DNA of 64,000 bases, taken from assembly GCA_964507405.1 (NCBI GenBank), contig CAZDPJ010000001.1:62001-126000 (forward strand), read 5' to 3'. This document shows positions 8,347 through 16,520 of this stretch, in pieces; position 1 is the first letter of the stretch; each line of letters begins with the position of its first letter. This stretch comes from UMGS75 sp964507405. GTDB taxonomy: Bacteria > Bacillota_I > Bacilli_A > ML615J-28 > CAG-313. A program made the position numbers and the translations under genes. The notes beneath the pieces are model-generated. The model was not told the DNA's origin. It worked only from the letters and a program-made list of their open reading frames with translations, and did not search any database.

Positions 8347-8880
8347 TTATTCCATTGTAATTTTAACTTTATTATTATATTTATATTGCTCGCCATTATC
8401 TTTTACATTAAATTGTAAAGTTATTTGGTCTTTCATATATGAAGTAATATAACAAGTACCATCTTCAATTTTATAACGAAAAGATATTTTCTTTCCATCA
8501 TATAATGAATCAAGTATTTCTACTTGAATATCTTTATCAGAAATACTATCACCATATTCAAGTTTAATTTCAATAGTTTCTCCTATATTCATATTATAAG
8601 AACTAATATTAATATTTACATATCCTTTTGGTTGTAGTAAAGAATAAACAAAAACAAAAGTTAAAAGCACAAAAATAAGCCCAAAAACAATACCTAATTT
8701 TTTTAAAAGTTTTTTTCTTGATCTTTCTTTTCTTAAAGTTTCTAATTCATCTTGAATTAATTCATCTTCAAGTTCTTCTTTACTAAATTCTTTTTCACAT
8801 GAAATATCCATACCACATACTTGGCATTTAATTGCATTATTCTCTTCAGTTATACCATTACAATATGGGCATACTTTCAT
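8347..8880 (-). CDS. Zinc-ribbon single-pass membrane protein
   Basis: 177 residues. It starts with a double zinc ribbon (C-P-Y-C ... C-Q-V-C), then an acidic coiled segment (residues 32-55), one membrane helix near 63-85, and an outside domain of about 90 residues rich in beta-type sequence. First gene of the operon. GGGAG lies 7 nt before the ATG and a perfect promoter is upstream. No characterised family recognised. Confidence 0.78.
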   Translation of the reverse strand: MKVCPYCNGITEENNAIKCQVCGMDISCEKEFSKEELEDELIQDELETLRKERSRKKLLKKLGIVFGLIFVLLTFVFVYSLLQPKGYVNINISSYNMNIGETIEIKLEYGDSISDKDIQVEILDSLYDGKKISFRYKIEDGTCYITSYMKDQITLQFNVKDNGEQYKYNNKVKITME

Positions 8881-8902
8881 ATAACCACTCCCTCATATAT
8901 TT

Positions 8903-8931
8903 ATTATATCATTATTAGTAATTTTTGTCAA
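8903..8931 (-). promoter_or_regulatory. Promoter of the 8.9-4.6 kb operon
   Basis: Minus-strand TTGACA (8926-8931), 17-nt spacer, TATAAT (8903-8908); the first ATG follows 23 nt after the -10. Confidence 0.88.
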
Positions 8932-8941
8932 TTTTACGATG

Positions 8942-8971
8942 AAAAAAATGCTCAAGAAATTCTCAAGCATT
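8942..8971 (-). terminator. Terminator overlapping the end of the 149-residue membrane gene
   Basis: On the minus strand AAATGCT pairs with AGCATTT, with an inner AGA/TCT helix, followed by seven T. The stop codon of the upstream gene (8963-8965) is inside the hairpin. Confidence 0.65.
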
Positions 8972-9412
8972 TACTAAACTAGAATAATTATTATTATTTG
9001 TTTTTAAAACAATTTGTTTTATTTGTCTAACTATTTCTCTATATATTTCAAGCATTCTATTTTGCATTTGTAAAATTTGTGACTTAATAGGCATCGTAAA
9101 ATCATTTATTAAATTATAATATGAAACTTTAATAATTATTACTAAATCAATACTAGTAATATCAGGCATTGATTTTGAAGGTTTAAGTCTAATTTGTGAT
9201 AACATTCTTAATAATGCTTTACCATATCTTGTTAAACAAAAAGATATAAGTACATTTGTTTCATTAATATAGTAACATATAGCCATAGCTATTATTATTA
9301 CAATTGTTAAATTACAAATGCTTAACATTGATTTATTTATTCTATTATTTGTGACAACATATACTAAAATAATGATAGCAAGGGCATTTTCAAAAGCCAA
9401 AATATCTAACAT
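8963..9412 (-). CDS. Hypothetical membrane protein
   Basis: 149 residues, not recognised. Two hydrophobic helices cover about residues 5-58, then an amphipathic, basic region with long helices (LQMQNRMLEIYREIVRQIKQ). Expression is well supported: TTGACA/TATAAT promoter, GGAGG 7 nt before the ATG, and its own terminator. It ends with UGA, which shows UGA is a stop here. It is a single-gene transcript between the 8.9 kb operon and the UbiB-like gene. Confidence 0.72.
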   Translation of the reverse strand: MLDILAFENALAIIILVYVVTNNRINKSMLSICNLTIVIIIAMAICYYINETNVLISFCLTRYGKALLRMLSQIRLKPSKSMPDITSIDLVIIIKVSYYNLINDFTMPIKSQILQMQNRMLEIYREIVRQIKQIVLKTNNNNYSSLVNA

Positions 9413-9442
9413 AGCTAGGCCTCCTTTTTAAAGTTTTCTAGT

Positions 9443-9472
9443 ATTATATCATTTGTTTTGTTTAAATGTCAA
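9443..9472 (-). promoter_or_regulatory. Promoter of the 149-residue membrane gene
   Basis: Minus-strand TTGACA (9467-9472), 18-nt spacer, TATAAT (9443-9448); GGAGG follows at 9420-9424. Confidence 0.85.
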
Positions 9473-9592
9473 GTGTTTTAAACTAGATTACACAAATATT
9501 TGTGTTTAATTTATGATAATAACCTAAACTGTAAATCATAATATAATACTAACTGAGGTATTAACAGTGGAACAATATAAATACAAAATAAT

Positions 9593-9638
9593 AAAAAACT
9601 ATAGTTATTTTCTAATAATACAATAACTACAGTTTTTT
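9593..9638 (-). terminator. Terminator after the UbiB-like gene
   Basis: AAAAAACTATAGTTATT and AATAACTACAGTTTTTT pair with a single mismatch around a 12-nt loop. The minus-strand side ends in T, 13 nt after the stop at 9651. Confidence 0.75.
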
Positions 9639-9650
9639 AAATAACAATTC

Positions 9651-11243
9651 TTATTTTTTTCTTTCTTTTAACATGCTATAAAGCAAGAAGATAATTAAAA
9701 CAATTATTAAAATAATAGTTAAGCAAGCAAATACAGCTGAAATAATAAATATCCATTTAGCATTTGTTTTAATAATTAGTGCCGCAACAACAATTCCCAC
9801 AGCAAAAATCATACTAGCAATTAAGATACCAAATATTAAATGATTAGTGATACGACCAATTTTATTAACATTTTCTCTTAAATTAACTATTTCAACATTT
9901 TCATGACGTTGGCCTTTAATTGTCAGATTTAATAAATCCGATAATTGAGAAGGAATTTCTGCAGTTTTAGATGCACTTTTATAAAGTTTTAATCCTGCTT
10001 CTGGGATCTTATTTTTTATATCAAATTCTTCTTTGTAATTATCTTTAACATGATTACTAAAGAAATCCATTAAATTAGATGAAGGATTAAGGGTTGCAAC
10101 CACCTTTTGTATTATAACAATACTTCTACCAAGTAGCGTTACTCCTTTTGGTAAGCTGATACCATTTCTTAACGCAATATTCATTATTTCTTGAAGAAGG
10201 ATGCCCATATCCATATCATTAATATCCATGCCTAAATACTTTGACATCATATTTTCGATATCTTGATATAACTTAGCATGATTTACTTCATAACGGCAAA
10301 CACCTATTGTTAAGATAACAGCTTTAATTTCATATATATCATTATTAATAACTGCTTTAATAGCACGTTTATATAATGCACGGTCTCGTTTTGAAATTAT
10401 ACCTACCATTCCTAGATCAAGCCATACAATTTTTCCATCACAAACAAGAATGTTACCACTATGAGGATCAGCATGAAAAATACCTAAATCAACTACTTGT
10501 TCAGTAAAGTTTTCAACAAGCTTATTACAAATTTCTACTGGGTCATATCCATTTTCTTTTAAATTATCAATATCATTTATCTTAATACCATCAATATATT
10601 CCATAACTAAAACATGCGTTGTTGTATATTCTTCGTATGTTTTAGGTAATTTAATATATTTAGTATTTTCATGATTTTTAGTAAATAATTTAATATTATT
10701 TAATTCATTATAGAAATTCATTTCTAATTTCATTGCTTCAAATGTTTCATCAAGAATGATATTTAAATCAACTATTTCATCTAATGTTGTAAATAAATTT
10801 AAATATCTAATAGCCTGTTTTAATATTTTAAAGTCTTGTTCAACAATTTCTTCAATATTAGGTCTCATTACCTTAATTACAACTTTTGTATCATCATGAA
10901 GTTTAGCAAGATGTACTTGACCAATTGAAGCAGATCCAATTGGTGCCTCACAAATTTCTTTAAATATATCAGCAATACTAATATTTAGTTCTTTTTCGAT
11001 GACATCTTTAACAATATCAAAACTAAGTGGTTTAACATTTTCTTTTAATTTACTAAGTTCCTCACAATATTCATGAGGTAACATGTCTTCTCTTGTTGAC
11101 ATGATTTGGCCTAATTTAACATAAGTAGGTCCTAAATCTTCAATTGTTTCTCTAATTTTTATAGGGTCAATTCCCTTTTGAAGTTTGTGTTTTAATAATA
11201 TTTTAGTAATCTGTCTAAAGCGATGTTTATTCTGCTTCTTCAC
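9651..11243 (-). CDS. ABC1/UbiB-family atypical protein kinase
   Basis: 530 residues. The N-terminal K-x-G-Q motif is present as YVKLGQIMSTRED, the Ala/Gly-rich nucleotide loop as IGSASIGQVH, and the catalytic and metal regions as GIFHADPHSGNIL and WLDLGMVG. Two C-terminal membrane helices follow (about residues 460-525). Family members are ATPases/kinases needed for isoprenoid quinone or lipid homeostasis, but no quinone genes are visible here, so the role is open. Its start overlaps the phasin-like gene by 17 nt, a pairing I recall from other Gram-positives. Confidence 0.88.
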   Translation of the reverse strand: MKKQNKHRFRQITKILLKHKLQKGIDPIKIRETIEDLGPTYVKLGQIMSTREDMLPHEYCEELSKLKENVKPLSFDIVKDVIEKELNISIADIFKEICEAPIGSASIGQVHLAKLHDDTKVVIKVMRPNIEEIVEQDFKILKQAIRYLNLFTTLDEIVDLNIILDETFEAMKLEMNFYNELNNIKLFTKNHENTKYIKLPKTYEEYTTTHVLVMEYIDGIKINDIDNLKENGYDPVEICNKLVENFTEQVVDLGIFHADPHSGNILVCDGKIVWLDLGMVGIISKRDRALYKRAIKAVINNDIYEIKAVILTIGVCRYEVNHAKLYQDIENMMSKYLGMDINDMDMGILLQEIMNIALRNGISLPKGVTLLGRSIVIIQKVVATLNPSSNLMDFFSNHVKDNYKEEFDIKNKIPEAGLKLYKSASKTAEIPSQLSDLLNLTIKGQRHENVEIVNLRENVNKIGRITNHLIFGILIASMIFAVGIVVAALIIKTNAKWIFIISAVFACLTIILIIVLIIFLLYSMLKERKK

Positions 11244-11556
11244 TTGGTTGTTCTTCTAATGATGCGATTTTTTCTTTAATCTTTGTTAAATCTTCTTTGC
11301 TTAAAGTATCCATTTTTTCAATGAATTCATCAGTTGTTTCATCTTTTACTACTGTTACATTAATAACTTTATCAACTGCTTCTTTAATGTTATGTTTTAA
11401 TTCTTCATTATTTACTTGACATTTTTCACAAGCAGCTTTTCCTTTTTCTTGAAATTCACTAACCATTTCTTTAGCTTTTTCAAGTGCAACACTAGCAGCA
11501 CCAACTGTTACATAAACAACATTTTTTAATTGTTCTTCTAATTTTTTAGTTTCCAT
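11227..11556 (-). CDS. Phasin-like small helical protein
   Basis: 109 residues, almost entirely charged alpha-helix (VGAASVALEKAKEMVSEFQE), ending in an acidic tail. It resembles the COG3937-type polyhydroxyalkanoate granule or phasin-related proteins that often precede UbiB-family kinases. No PHA synthase is in the window, so a granule role is not supported. AGGAGG lies before the ATG. First gene of the two-gene transcript with the UbiB-like kinase. Two cysteines (C-E-K-C) sit near residue 43. Confidence 0.72.
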   Translation of the reverse strand: METKKLEEQLKNVVYVTVGAASVALEKAKEMVSEFQEKGKAACEKCQVNNEELKHNIKEAVDKVINVTVVKDETTDEFIEKMDTLSKEDLTKIKEKIASLEEQPSEEAE

Positions 11557-11596
11557 TATTATTTCCTCCTATTAAAGAGATTTACTCTCTACTAAT

Positions 11597-11624
11597 ATTT
11601 TATCACTTTTTATATTTTTGTAAA
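11597..11624 (-). promoter_or_regulatory. Promoter of the phasin-UbiB operon
   Basis: Minus-strand TTTACA (11619-11624), 16-nt spacer, TAAAAT (11597-11602). A TAGACAA half-site (11625-11631) abuts the -35. Confidence 0.65.
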
Positions 11625-11653
11625 TAGACAAGAAATAATTTATGTCAATTATT

Positions 11654-11677
11654 TAGACAAATATATAAATTTGTCTA
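11654..11677. promoter_or_regulatory. Inverted repeat between divergent promoters, candidate operator
   Basis: TAGACAAAT (11654-11662) and ATTTGTCTA (11669-11677) are perfect 9-bp arms with a 6-bp spacer, directly before the plus-strand -35 box. A third TAGACAA copy lies next to the minus-strand -35. The layout suggests one dimeric regulator controlling both directions; the TetR-type protein at 11937-12455 is a candidate, but that is inference. Confidence 0.6.
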
Positions 11678-11706
11678 TTTACTTTAACCAATAAATCTGT
11701 TATAAT
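11678..11706 (+). promoter_or_regulatory. Promoter of the 78-residue gene
   Basis: TTTACT (11678-11683), 17-nt spacer, TATAAT (11701-11706). Confidence 0.75.
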
Positions 11707-11731
11707 TTTAATAGATTTATGAGGTGAATTT

Positions 11732-11968
11732 ATGTTTAACAAAGATTTAAAAGCAGTTATTATAGATGTAAACATCGATTTATTACTTAAGAATATTACT
11801 AAATCACCAACACGTTGTGCAAGAAATATCATTGAGCTTGGATTATCATCTACACTTAATGAGAACTTAAAAGCTAAAAAAGATGAATTATATCACAATC
11901 TTTTAGAAATTCTTGAAACACATAATATTGAAAAAATTAAGAAGTGGTTTTTTCAGACATTCTTTTAA
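11732..11968 (+). CDS. Small hypothetical protein
   Basis: 78 residues, not recognised, mostly predicted helix. A polar segment ITKSPTRCARNIIELGLS sits in the middle and an aromatic C-terminus ends the chain. It has a good promoter (11678-11706) and GAGGTG 5-6 nt before the ATG, so it is probably real. Its 3' end overlaps the convergent TetR gene by 32 bp. It is divergent from the phasin-UbiB operon and shares the inverted-repeat operator region with it. Confidence 0.65.
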   Translation: MFNKDLKAVIIDVNIDLLLKNITKSPTRCARNIIELGLSSTLNENLKAKKDELYHNLLEILETHNIEKIKKWFFQTFF

Positions 11969-12455
11969 ACATTTTACAAGTCCATGAAGCAAGTTCTTCT
12001 GGACTTTCTTTCATTCCAGTCTGAATCCATTCAATTATTAATCCAACAAGGCCATAGGTATAAAATTTTATATCTTGGCTTTTTTTATTTTGATTATTCA
12101 TTTTAATTAATTCTTCTAATACCGAATATAAGTATTGTTTAAATCCATATTCAGTATTCATAGATAATGCATTATTATATAAATATTTTTCTTCATGCAT
12201 AGTTGTAAACATATTTCTAAAGGCTTCTTCATAATTATTATTTTCTAATTTTTTAACAAGTGGTAAAAAAATTTCATTATAATAAATCCAATTCATTAAT
12301 TCATATTTATCTTGAAAATGATAATAAAAAGTTTGACGATTTAAATTACAAACATTAGTAATATCACTAATTGATATTTTATCAAATTGTTTTTCTTTCA
12401 TCAATTTTTTGAAAGAATAAATAATTGCTTGTTTAGTAATAGTTTGTTCTTTCAT
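11937..12455 (-). CDS. TetR/AcrR-family regulator (DhaS-like)
   Basis: 172 residues. Residues 1-60 are a TetR helix-turn-helix (ISDITNVCNLNRQTFYYHFQDKYELMNW). The remainder is a short helical effector domain of the type seen in DhaS-like regulators. It starts 12 nt after the aldehyde dehydrogenase stop with AGGAG before its ATG, so the two form one transcript, and it probably controls that gene in response to an aldehyde or related ligand. The inverted repeat at 11654-11677 may be its site too. Confidence 0.85.
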   Translation of the reverse strand: MKEQTITKQAIIYSFKKLMKEKQFDKISISDITNVCNLNRQTFYYHFQDKYELMNWIYYNEIFLPLVKKLENNNYEEAFRNMFTTMHEEKYLYNNALSMNTEYGFKQYLYSVLEELIKMNNQNKKSQDIKFYTYGLVGLIIEWIQTGMKESPEELASWTCKMFKRMSEKTTS

Positions 12456-12466
12456 ATTTACTCCTT

Positions 12467-13831
12467 TTATTTTAGGATTTTACTCACTATTTTTTGTTTC
12501 TTTTGATTATACGGATGATATTTAAGTTTTATGTCTATTTTGGTACTTTTTATAAGAATTGACTTGGATCTTGTAAAAGTATCAAAGCTATACTTACCAT
12601 GATAATTTCCCATACCACTACTTCCAACACCACCAAAAGGCAACGTATCACTTGATAGATGCATAATAGTATCATTAATACAGCCACCTCCAAACGGAAG
12701 TTTCATTACCTTATCAATGACTTTTTTATTATTTGTAAATAAATATAAGGCAAGAGGTTTTGGCATATTATTTAGGTTTTTAATTACACTATCAATATTA
12801 TCAAATGAAATAATCGGAAGTATCGGGCCAAATATTTCTTCTTTCATTATTAAGTCATCAAAACTAACATTATCAATTAAAGTAGGTTCAAGCATTAAGT
12901 CTTGAACTTTTCCACCATAAATAACATGAGAATTATCAATTAAATTAACAAGTCGATCTAAATATTTTTTCGATATTATTTTAGGATAGTCTTTATTTTC
13001 TAAAGGATTTGTTCCTAGCATAAGTTCAATTTCTGATTTAATAGAACTGATTAATTCATCTTTAATACTTTCTTCAACATACACATAGTCAGGTGCAACA
13101 CATGTTTGACCGGCATTTAAAATCTTACCAAAGACAATTCTTTTTGAAGCAAGTTTGATTGACGCATCACTTGTTACTATTACTGGACTTTTACCACCTA
13201 GTTCAAGTACAACAGGAGTTAAATTTTTAGATGCTTTTTCAAGAACTATTTTACCAACTTTTTCACTACCAGTAAAAAGAATAAAATCAAAAGGTAAATC
13301 TAATATATAATTAGTTTCTTGTAAAGTTCCCATATATGCTTTTATATAACTTTCGTCAAAGGTTTCATTAATTAACTTCATTAATAGTTTAGAAGTATTT
13401 AAACTATATTCAGACATCTTAATAATGCAAGTATCCCCCCCAGCAATACAACCAATTAATGGCTCAACCACTAAATTTACGGGATAATTCCAAGGAGACA
13501 TAATTAAACATACACCATAAGGATCGTGGATAATTTTACTTTTTGAAGGGAAATTAGAGATATTAGTTTTTACTGTTTCATCCCTCATCCATCTTTTTAA
13601 ATGCTTAATCGCATACGATAAATCATGTAACACGAGTCCTACTTCACACATATATGATTCATATTCACTTTTATTTAAATCAAGTTTTAATGCTTCATTA
13701 ATTTTATCAATATTATCATTAATCATCTTCTTTAATTTAATTAACATATTACGACGAAATTGATAATTATAAGTAGTTCTTGTATTAAAGAATTCTTTTT
13801 GTTTATTAAATACTATTTGATATTCATTCAT
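12467..13831 (-). CDS. Aldehyde dehydrogenase (NAD(P)+-dependent)
   Basis: 454 residues, the short class-3-like ALDH form. NAD-binding region SPWNYPVNL, catalytic Glu in LELGGKSP, nucleophile Cys in NAGQTCVAPDY and the C-terminal PFGGVGSSGMGNYHG segment are all intact. It oxidises aldehydes to acids; the substrate is probably a fatty or aromatic aldehyde by family habit. Initiation is from ATG with AAGGA 11 nt upstream. Co-transcribed with the TetR-type regulator downstream. A TATAAT (13857-13862) lies 25 nt upstream without a clear -35. Confidence 0.9.
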   Translation of the reverse strand: MNEYQIVFNKQKEFFNTRTTYNYQFRRNMLIKLKKMINDNIDKINEALKLDLNKSEYESYMCEVGLVLHDLSYAIKHLKRWMRDETVKTNISNFPSKSKIIHDPYGVCLIMSPWNYPVNLVVEPLIGCIAGGDTCIIKMSEYSLNTSKLLMKLINETFDESYIKAYMGTLQETNYILDLPFDFILFTGSEKVGKIVLEKASKNLTPVVLELGGKSPVIVTSDASIKLASKRIVFGKILNAGQTCVAPDYVYVEESIKDELISSIKSEIELMLGTNPLENKDYPKIISKKYLDRLVNLIDNSHVIYGGKVQDLMLEPTLIDNVSFDDLIMKEEIFGPILPIISFDNIDSVIKNLNNMPKPLALYLFTNNKKVIDKVMKLPFGGGCINDTIMHLSSDTLPFGGVGSSGMGNYHGKYSFDTFTRSKSILIKSTKIDIKLKYHPYNQKKQKIVSKILK

Positions 13832-13911
13832 ATATTTATCAGTCTTCCTTTATATTATTATATCATTATTAAATTGATTTTTAAAATAAAAAACAATTCT
13901 TTATTTACAAT

Positions 13912-13940
13912 TTGACAAATACATATATTTATTATATAAT
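13912..13940 (+). promoter_or_regulatory. Promoter of the HAD phosphatase gene
   Basis: TTGACA (13912-13917), 17-nt spacer, TATAAT (13935-13940). TTGGAGG precedes the ATG. Confidence 0.88.
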
Positions 13941-13965
13941 AATTTAAAACATATTTGGAGGAATT

Positions 13966-14616
13966 ATGAGAAATACAATTATTTTTGATTTAGATGGAAC
14001 CTTACTAAATAGTTTAGATGATTTAGTCGATTCTGTAAACTATACATTAACTAAATATAATTTACCAGTTCAGTCTACTACTAATATTAAAGCTTTTTTA
14101 GGAAATGGTATGGAAAAACTAATTGAATTATCAATACCAGATGGGAAGAAAAACAAAAATTTTAGTAATATTTTACAGGAATTTAAAGATTATTATAAAG
14201 ACCATTCATCAATCAAAACAGCTCCATATCCAAATATTATTGAATTATTAATAAATTTAAAAAGTAAAGGATATAAACTTGCAATTGTTTCTAATAAAGG
14301 AGATTTCGCGGTAAAAATACTTAATGAAAAATTTTTTAAAGAACTAATAGATGTTGCCATTGGCGAAACAAAAAACATTAAGAGAAAGCCATATCCAGAT
14401 ATGGTTAATGAAGCCTTAAAATATCTTAATGAAGATACATCAAATGCCTATTATGTTGGTGATTCTGAAGTTGATATCGCAACAGGATTAAAAGCTAATA
14501 TTCCGTGTATTAGTGTTTCTTGGGGATTTAGAAGTAAACAAGAATTAATAAAGGCGGGGGCTAAATTTACAGTTGATAATGTTTGTGAATTAGAAGAATA
14601 CTTAAAAAAAGAATAG
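13966..14616 (+). CDS. HAD phosphatase, phosphoglycolate phosphatase type
   Basis: 216 residues. Motif I FDLDGTLLNS at residues 6-15, alpha-helical cap, motif II IVSNKG near 107, motif III Lys in KRKPYPDM, and motif IV VGDSEVDIATG near 165. This layout matches the Gph/PGMB-like family, which dephosphorylates phosphoglycolate or sugar phosphates. The substrate cannot be read from sequence. Monocistronic, with its own promoter and a terminator that starts within its last codons. Confidence 0.88.
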   Translation: MRNTIIFDLDGTLLNSLDDLVDSVNYTLTKYNLPVQSTTNIKAFLGNGMEKLIELSIPDGKKNKNFSNILQEFKDYYKDHSSIKTAPYPNIIELLINLKSKGYKLAIVSNKGDFAVKILNEKFFKELIDVAIGETKNIKRKPYPDMVNEALKYLNEDTSNAYYVGDSEVDIATGLKANIPCISVSWGFRSKQELIKAGAKFTVDNVCELEEYLKKE

Positions 14617-14638
14617 TTTATAAAGCTATTCTTTTTAT
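14607..14638. terminator. Bidirectional terminator between convergent genes
   Basis: AAAGAATAG (14608-14616) pairs with CTATTCTTT (14626-14634), with A and T runs on both sides. It serves the HAD gene and the convergent phosphopantetheinyl transferase gene. Confidence 0.8.
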
Positions 14639-15220
14639 TTTTGTTATATAATCTGCTGATATATATGATAAGTAATATACTTCATCATAACTACCAATAA
14701 TTCTACTTACAACCTTATCATAATTACTATTCTTTAAATTACTTAAAAGAAGTCCTGTTCCTTCGAATTTAGCAAGAGCTTCTTTCTTAGTCCATAATAA
14801 AGTAAATTCTTCTGCTTTTTTATTACTCTTAAGATATTTATTATATTCTTCTTCTGAAAAAAATCTTTTAATGAGATTACTATGGTCTTTATTTCTATCA
14901 ATAACTTCTACATCAACACTAGCATTATTATCGGAAATAATAACTGCACACATATTTGATGAATGCGAAATATTAAAATAAATTCCATCCATTAGTGGTT
15001 TATGAAATGAATTTTCATAAACATTTTTTGTCGATATATCAATATTAAAATCTTCTAATAAATATTTTTTTAAAAGATACCATGATGTTGCACTGAGAAG
15101 TTTTGTTTTTTTATCATTATATTTCGTAACATTATTTTTTATATTATTTGGAAGATTATTTAATAATTCATCCATTGTTATTTTATTATCATCTAAAAAA
15201 GATATATATATATTTGTCAT
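14618..15220 (-). CDS. 4'-phosphopantetheinyl transferase, Sfp type
   Basis: 200 residues, matching the Sfp/Gsp group rather than the shorter AcpS group. Signature parts are KPLMDGIYFNISHSSN, the Mg-binding DVEVIDRN, RFFSEEEY and WTKKEALAK. It transfers phosphopantetheine from CoA to carrier proteins. No NRPS or PKS genes are visible, so its target may be the fatty-acid carrier protein or lies elsewhere. It follows the flavodoxin gene by 8 nt on the same strand. Confidence 0.88.
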   Translation of the reverse strand: MTNIYISFLDDNKITMDELLNNLPNNIKNNVTKYNDKKTKLLSATSWYLLKKYLLEDFNIDISTKNVYENSFHKPLMDGIYFNISHSSNMCAVIISDNNASVDVEVIDRNKDHSNLIKRFFSEEEYNKYLKSNKKAEEFTLLWTKKEALAKFEGTGLLLSNLKNSNYDKVVSRIIGSYDEVYYLSYISADYITKIKRIAL

Positions 15221-15228
15221 GATTTTAC

Positions 15229-15708
15229 CTATTTTAAACTTTCAATCCAAGTATTAATATCTTGTTCTTTTGTTACAAGTTCATCTTTATAAGGAACAAA
15301 TTTAATACTTATTTCTTTTTCAACGATTGAATTAGGGCATAACTTTTTTATTTCTTTAAATGTTTTCCCAAGCCATCCTGCATTTGTTGCGAAGGGAATA
15401 ATTATTTTGTCTTTAAGATCATATTTAAGTAAGAAAGCTCTAACTGCAGGAGCAGCTCGATACCACCAAACAGGAGTTCCTAGAATTATTCTATCATATT
15501 TTGAAACATCTAAATTTCCGTTTAATATTTCTGGTATATAGTTACTACGTTCACTATTATGTTCATCATTTACAACAGTTTCATAATCACTAGAATATGG
15601 CTCTACTGTTTTAATTTCAAAAATATCACATTGAAGTTCATCTAATATTTTTTTTGCTATTTTATAAGTGTTAAAAGTATAAGTAAAATAAACAATTAAT
15701 GTCTTCAT
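15229..15708 (-). CDS. Flavodoxin
   Basis: 159 residues. The FMN phosphate-binding loop is the N-terminal variant YFTYTFNTYKIAKK, and the isoalloxazine-side motif LGTPVWWYRAAPAVRAFL is clear. It is a small electron carrier or flavin-dependent reductase of the flavodoxin_4 style. First gene of a two-gene transcript with the Sfp-type transferase. GAGAGG precedes the ATG, and the promoter overlaps a long inverted repeat (15735-15770). Confidence 0.85.
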   Translation of the reverse strand: MKTLIVYFTYTFNTYKIAKKILDELQCDIFEIKTVEPYSSDYETVVNDEHNSERSNYIPEILNGNLDVSKYDRIILGTPVWWYRAAPAVRAFLLKYDLKDKIIIPFATNAGWLGKTFKEIKKLCPNSIVEKEISIKFVPYKDELVTKEQDINTWIESLK

Positions 15709-15734
15709 AAATAATCCTCTCTCATCTATATTAA

Positions 15735-15770
15735 TTATATCACTAATTAATTTATTAGTAAGTGATATAA
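15735..15770. promoter_or_regulatory. Inverted repeat: terminator or operator before flavodoxin
   Basis: TTATATCACT (15735-15744) and AGTGATATAA (15761-15770) are perfect 10-bp arms 16 nt apart. The minus-strand TATAAT for flavodoxin lies in the left arm. It begins 3 nt beyond the stop of the upstream ABC operon, so it may be a weak terminator for that operon as well as an operator. Confidence 0.5.
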
Positions 15771-15772
15771 CA

Positions 15773-16510
15773 TTATTTTTCTAGATATCTTTTTAAAAAC
15801 ATCTGTGTTTTTTCATTTTTTGGGTTATTAAATATTTCAGTAGGAGTTCCACTTTCTACAATATTTCCATCTGCCATAAATATAACTTTTGTTGATATAT
15901 CTTCAACAAACTTCATTTCATGACTAACGATAATCATTGTTTTATTTAAACTTTTCAATTTTAAAATAACATTTAATACTTCATCAACCATCATTGGGTC
16001 AAGGGCACTAGTTGGTTCATCGAATAAAATGATATCTGGATTCATTGACAAACATCGAGCAATCGCAACACGTTGTTTTTGACCTCCTGATAGAGTATCA
16101 ATAGCAGCATATTTTTTTGATTCAAGGCCAACTAAAGTTAAATTCTTTAAAGCAATTTCATTTGCTTTATTCTTGTTTATTTTTAATATTTTTTTTAAAC
16201 CTAACGTACAATTATCAAGTACATTATAATTATTAAATAAATTAAATTGTTGAAATACCATTCCAATCGTTCTTCGATATTTATTATGATTAGAAGTATC
16301 TTTAATTATATTAACACCTTTATAATAAATATTACCACTTGTTGGTTTATTTAATAAATTAATGCTTCTAAGAAGCGTACTTTTACCAGAACCAGATGGG
16401 CCAATAATTGATACAATCTCTCCTTCATTAATTGTAAGATTTATATCCTTTAATATTTCTATATCATCAAAGGTTTGTGATAAATGTTCTATTTTAATTA
16501 TTTCACTCAT
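15773..16510 (-). CDS. Polar amino-acid ABC transporter ATP-binding protein (lysine-regulated)
   Basis: 245 residues of the GlnQ/HisP type. Walker A GPSGSGKST near residue 38, signature LSGGQKQR near 140, Walker B ILFDEPTSALDP, and switch His in VSHEMKF. Last gene of a three-gene transporter operon whose leader is a lysine riboswitch, so the likely substrate is lysine or a related basic amino acid. RBS GAGGTG is 4-5 nt upstream. Confidence 0.92.
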   Translation of the reverse strand: MSEIIKIEHLSQTFDDIEILKDINLTINEGEIVSIIGPSGSGKSTLLRSINLLNKPTSGNIYYKGVNIIKDTSNHNKYRRTIGMVFQQFNLFNNYNVLDNCTLGLKKILKINKNKANEIALKNLTLVGLESKKYAAIDTLSGGQKQRVAIARCLSMNPDIILFDEPTSALDPMMVDEVLNVILKLKSLNKTMIIVSHEMKFVEDISTKVIFMADGNIVESGTPTEIFNNPKNEKTQMFLKRYLEK

Positions 16511-16520
16511 ATTATCACCT

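Noticed and set aside
8963..8965. UGA-as-tryptophan genetic code
   Set aside because: UGA ends genes here, all Trp codons in recognised proteins are UGG, and tRNA-Trp has anticodon CCA.
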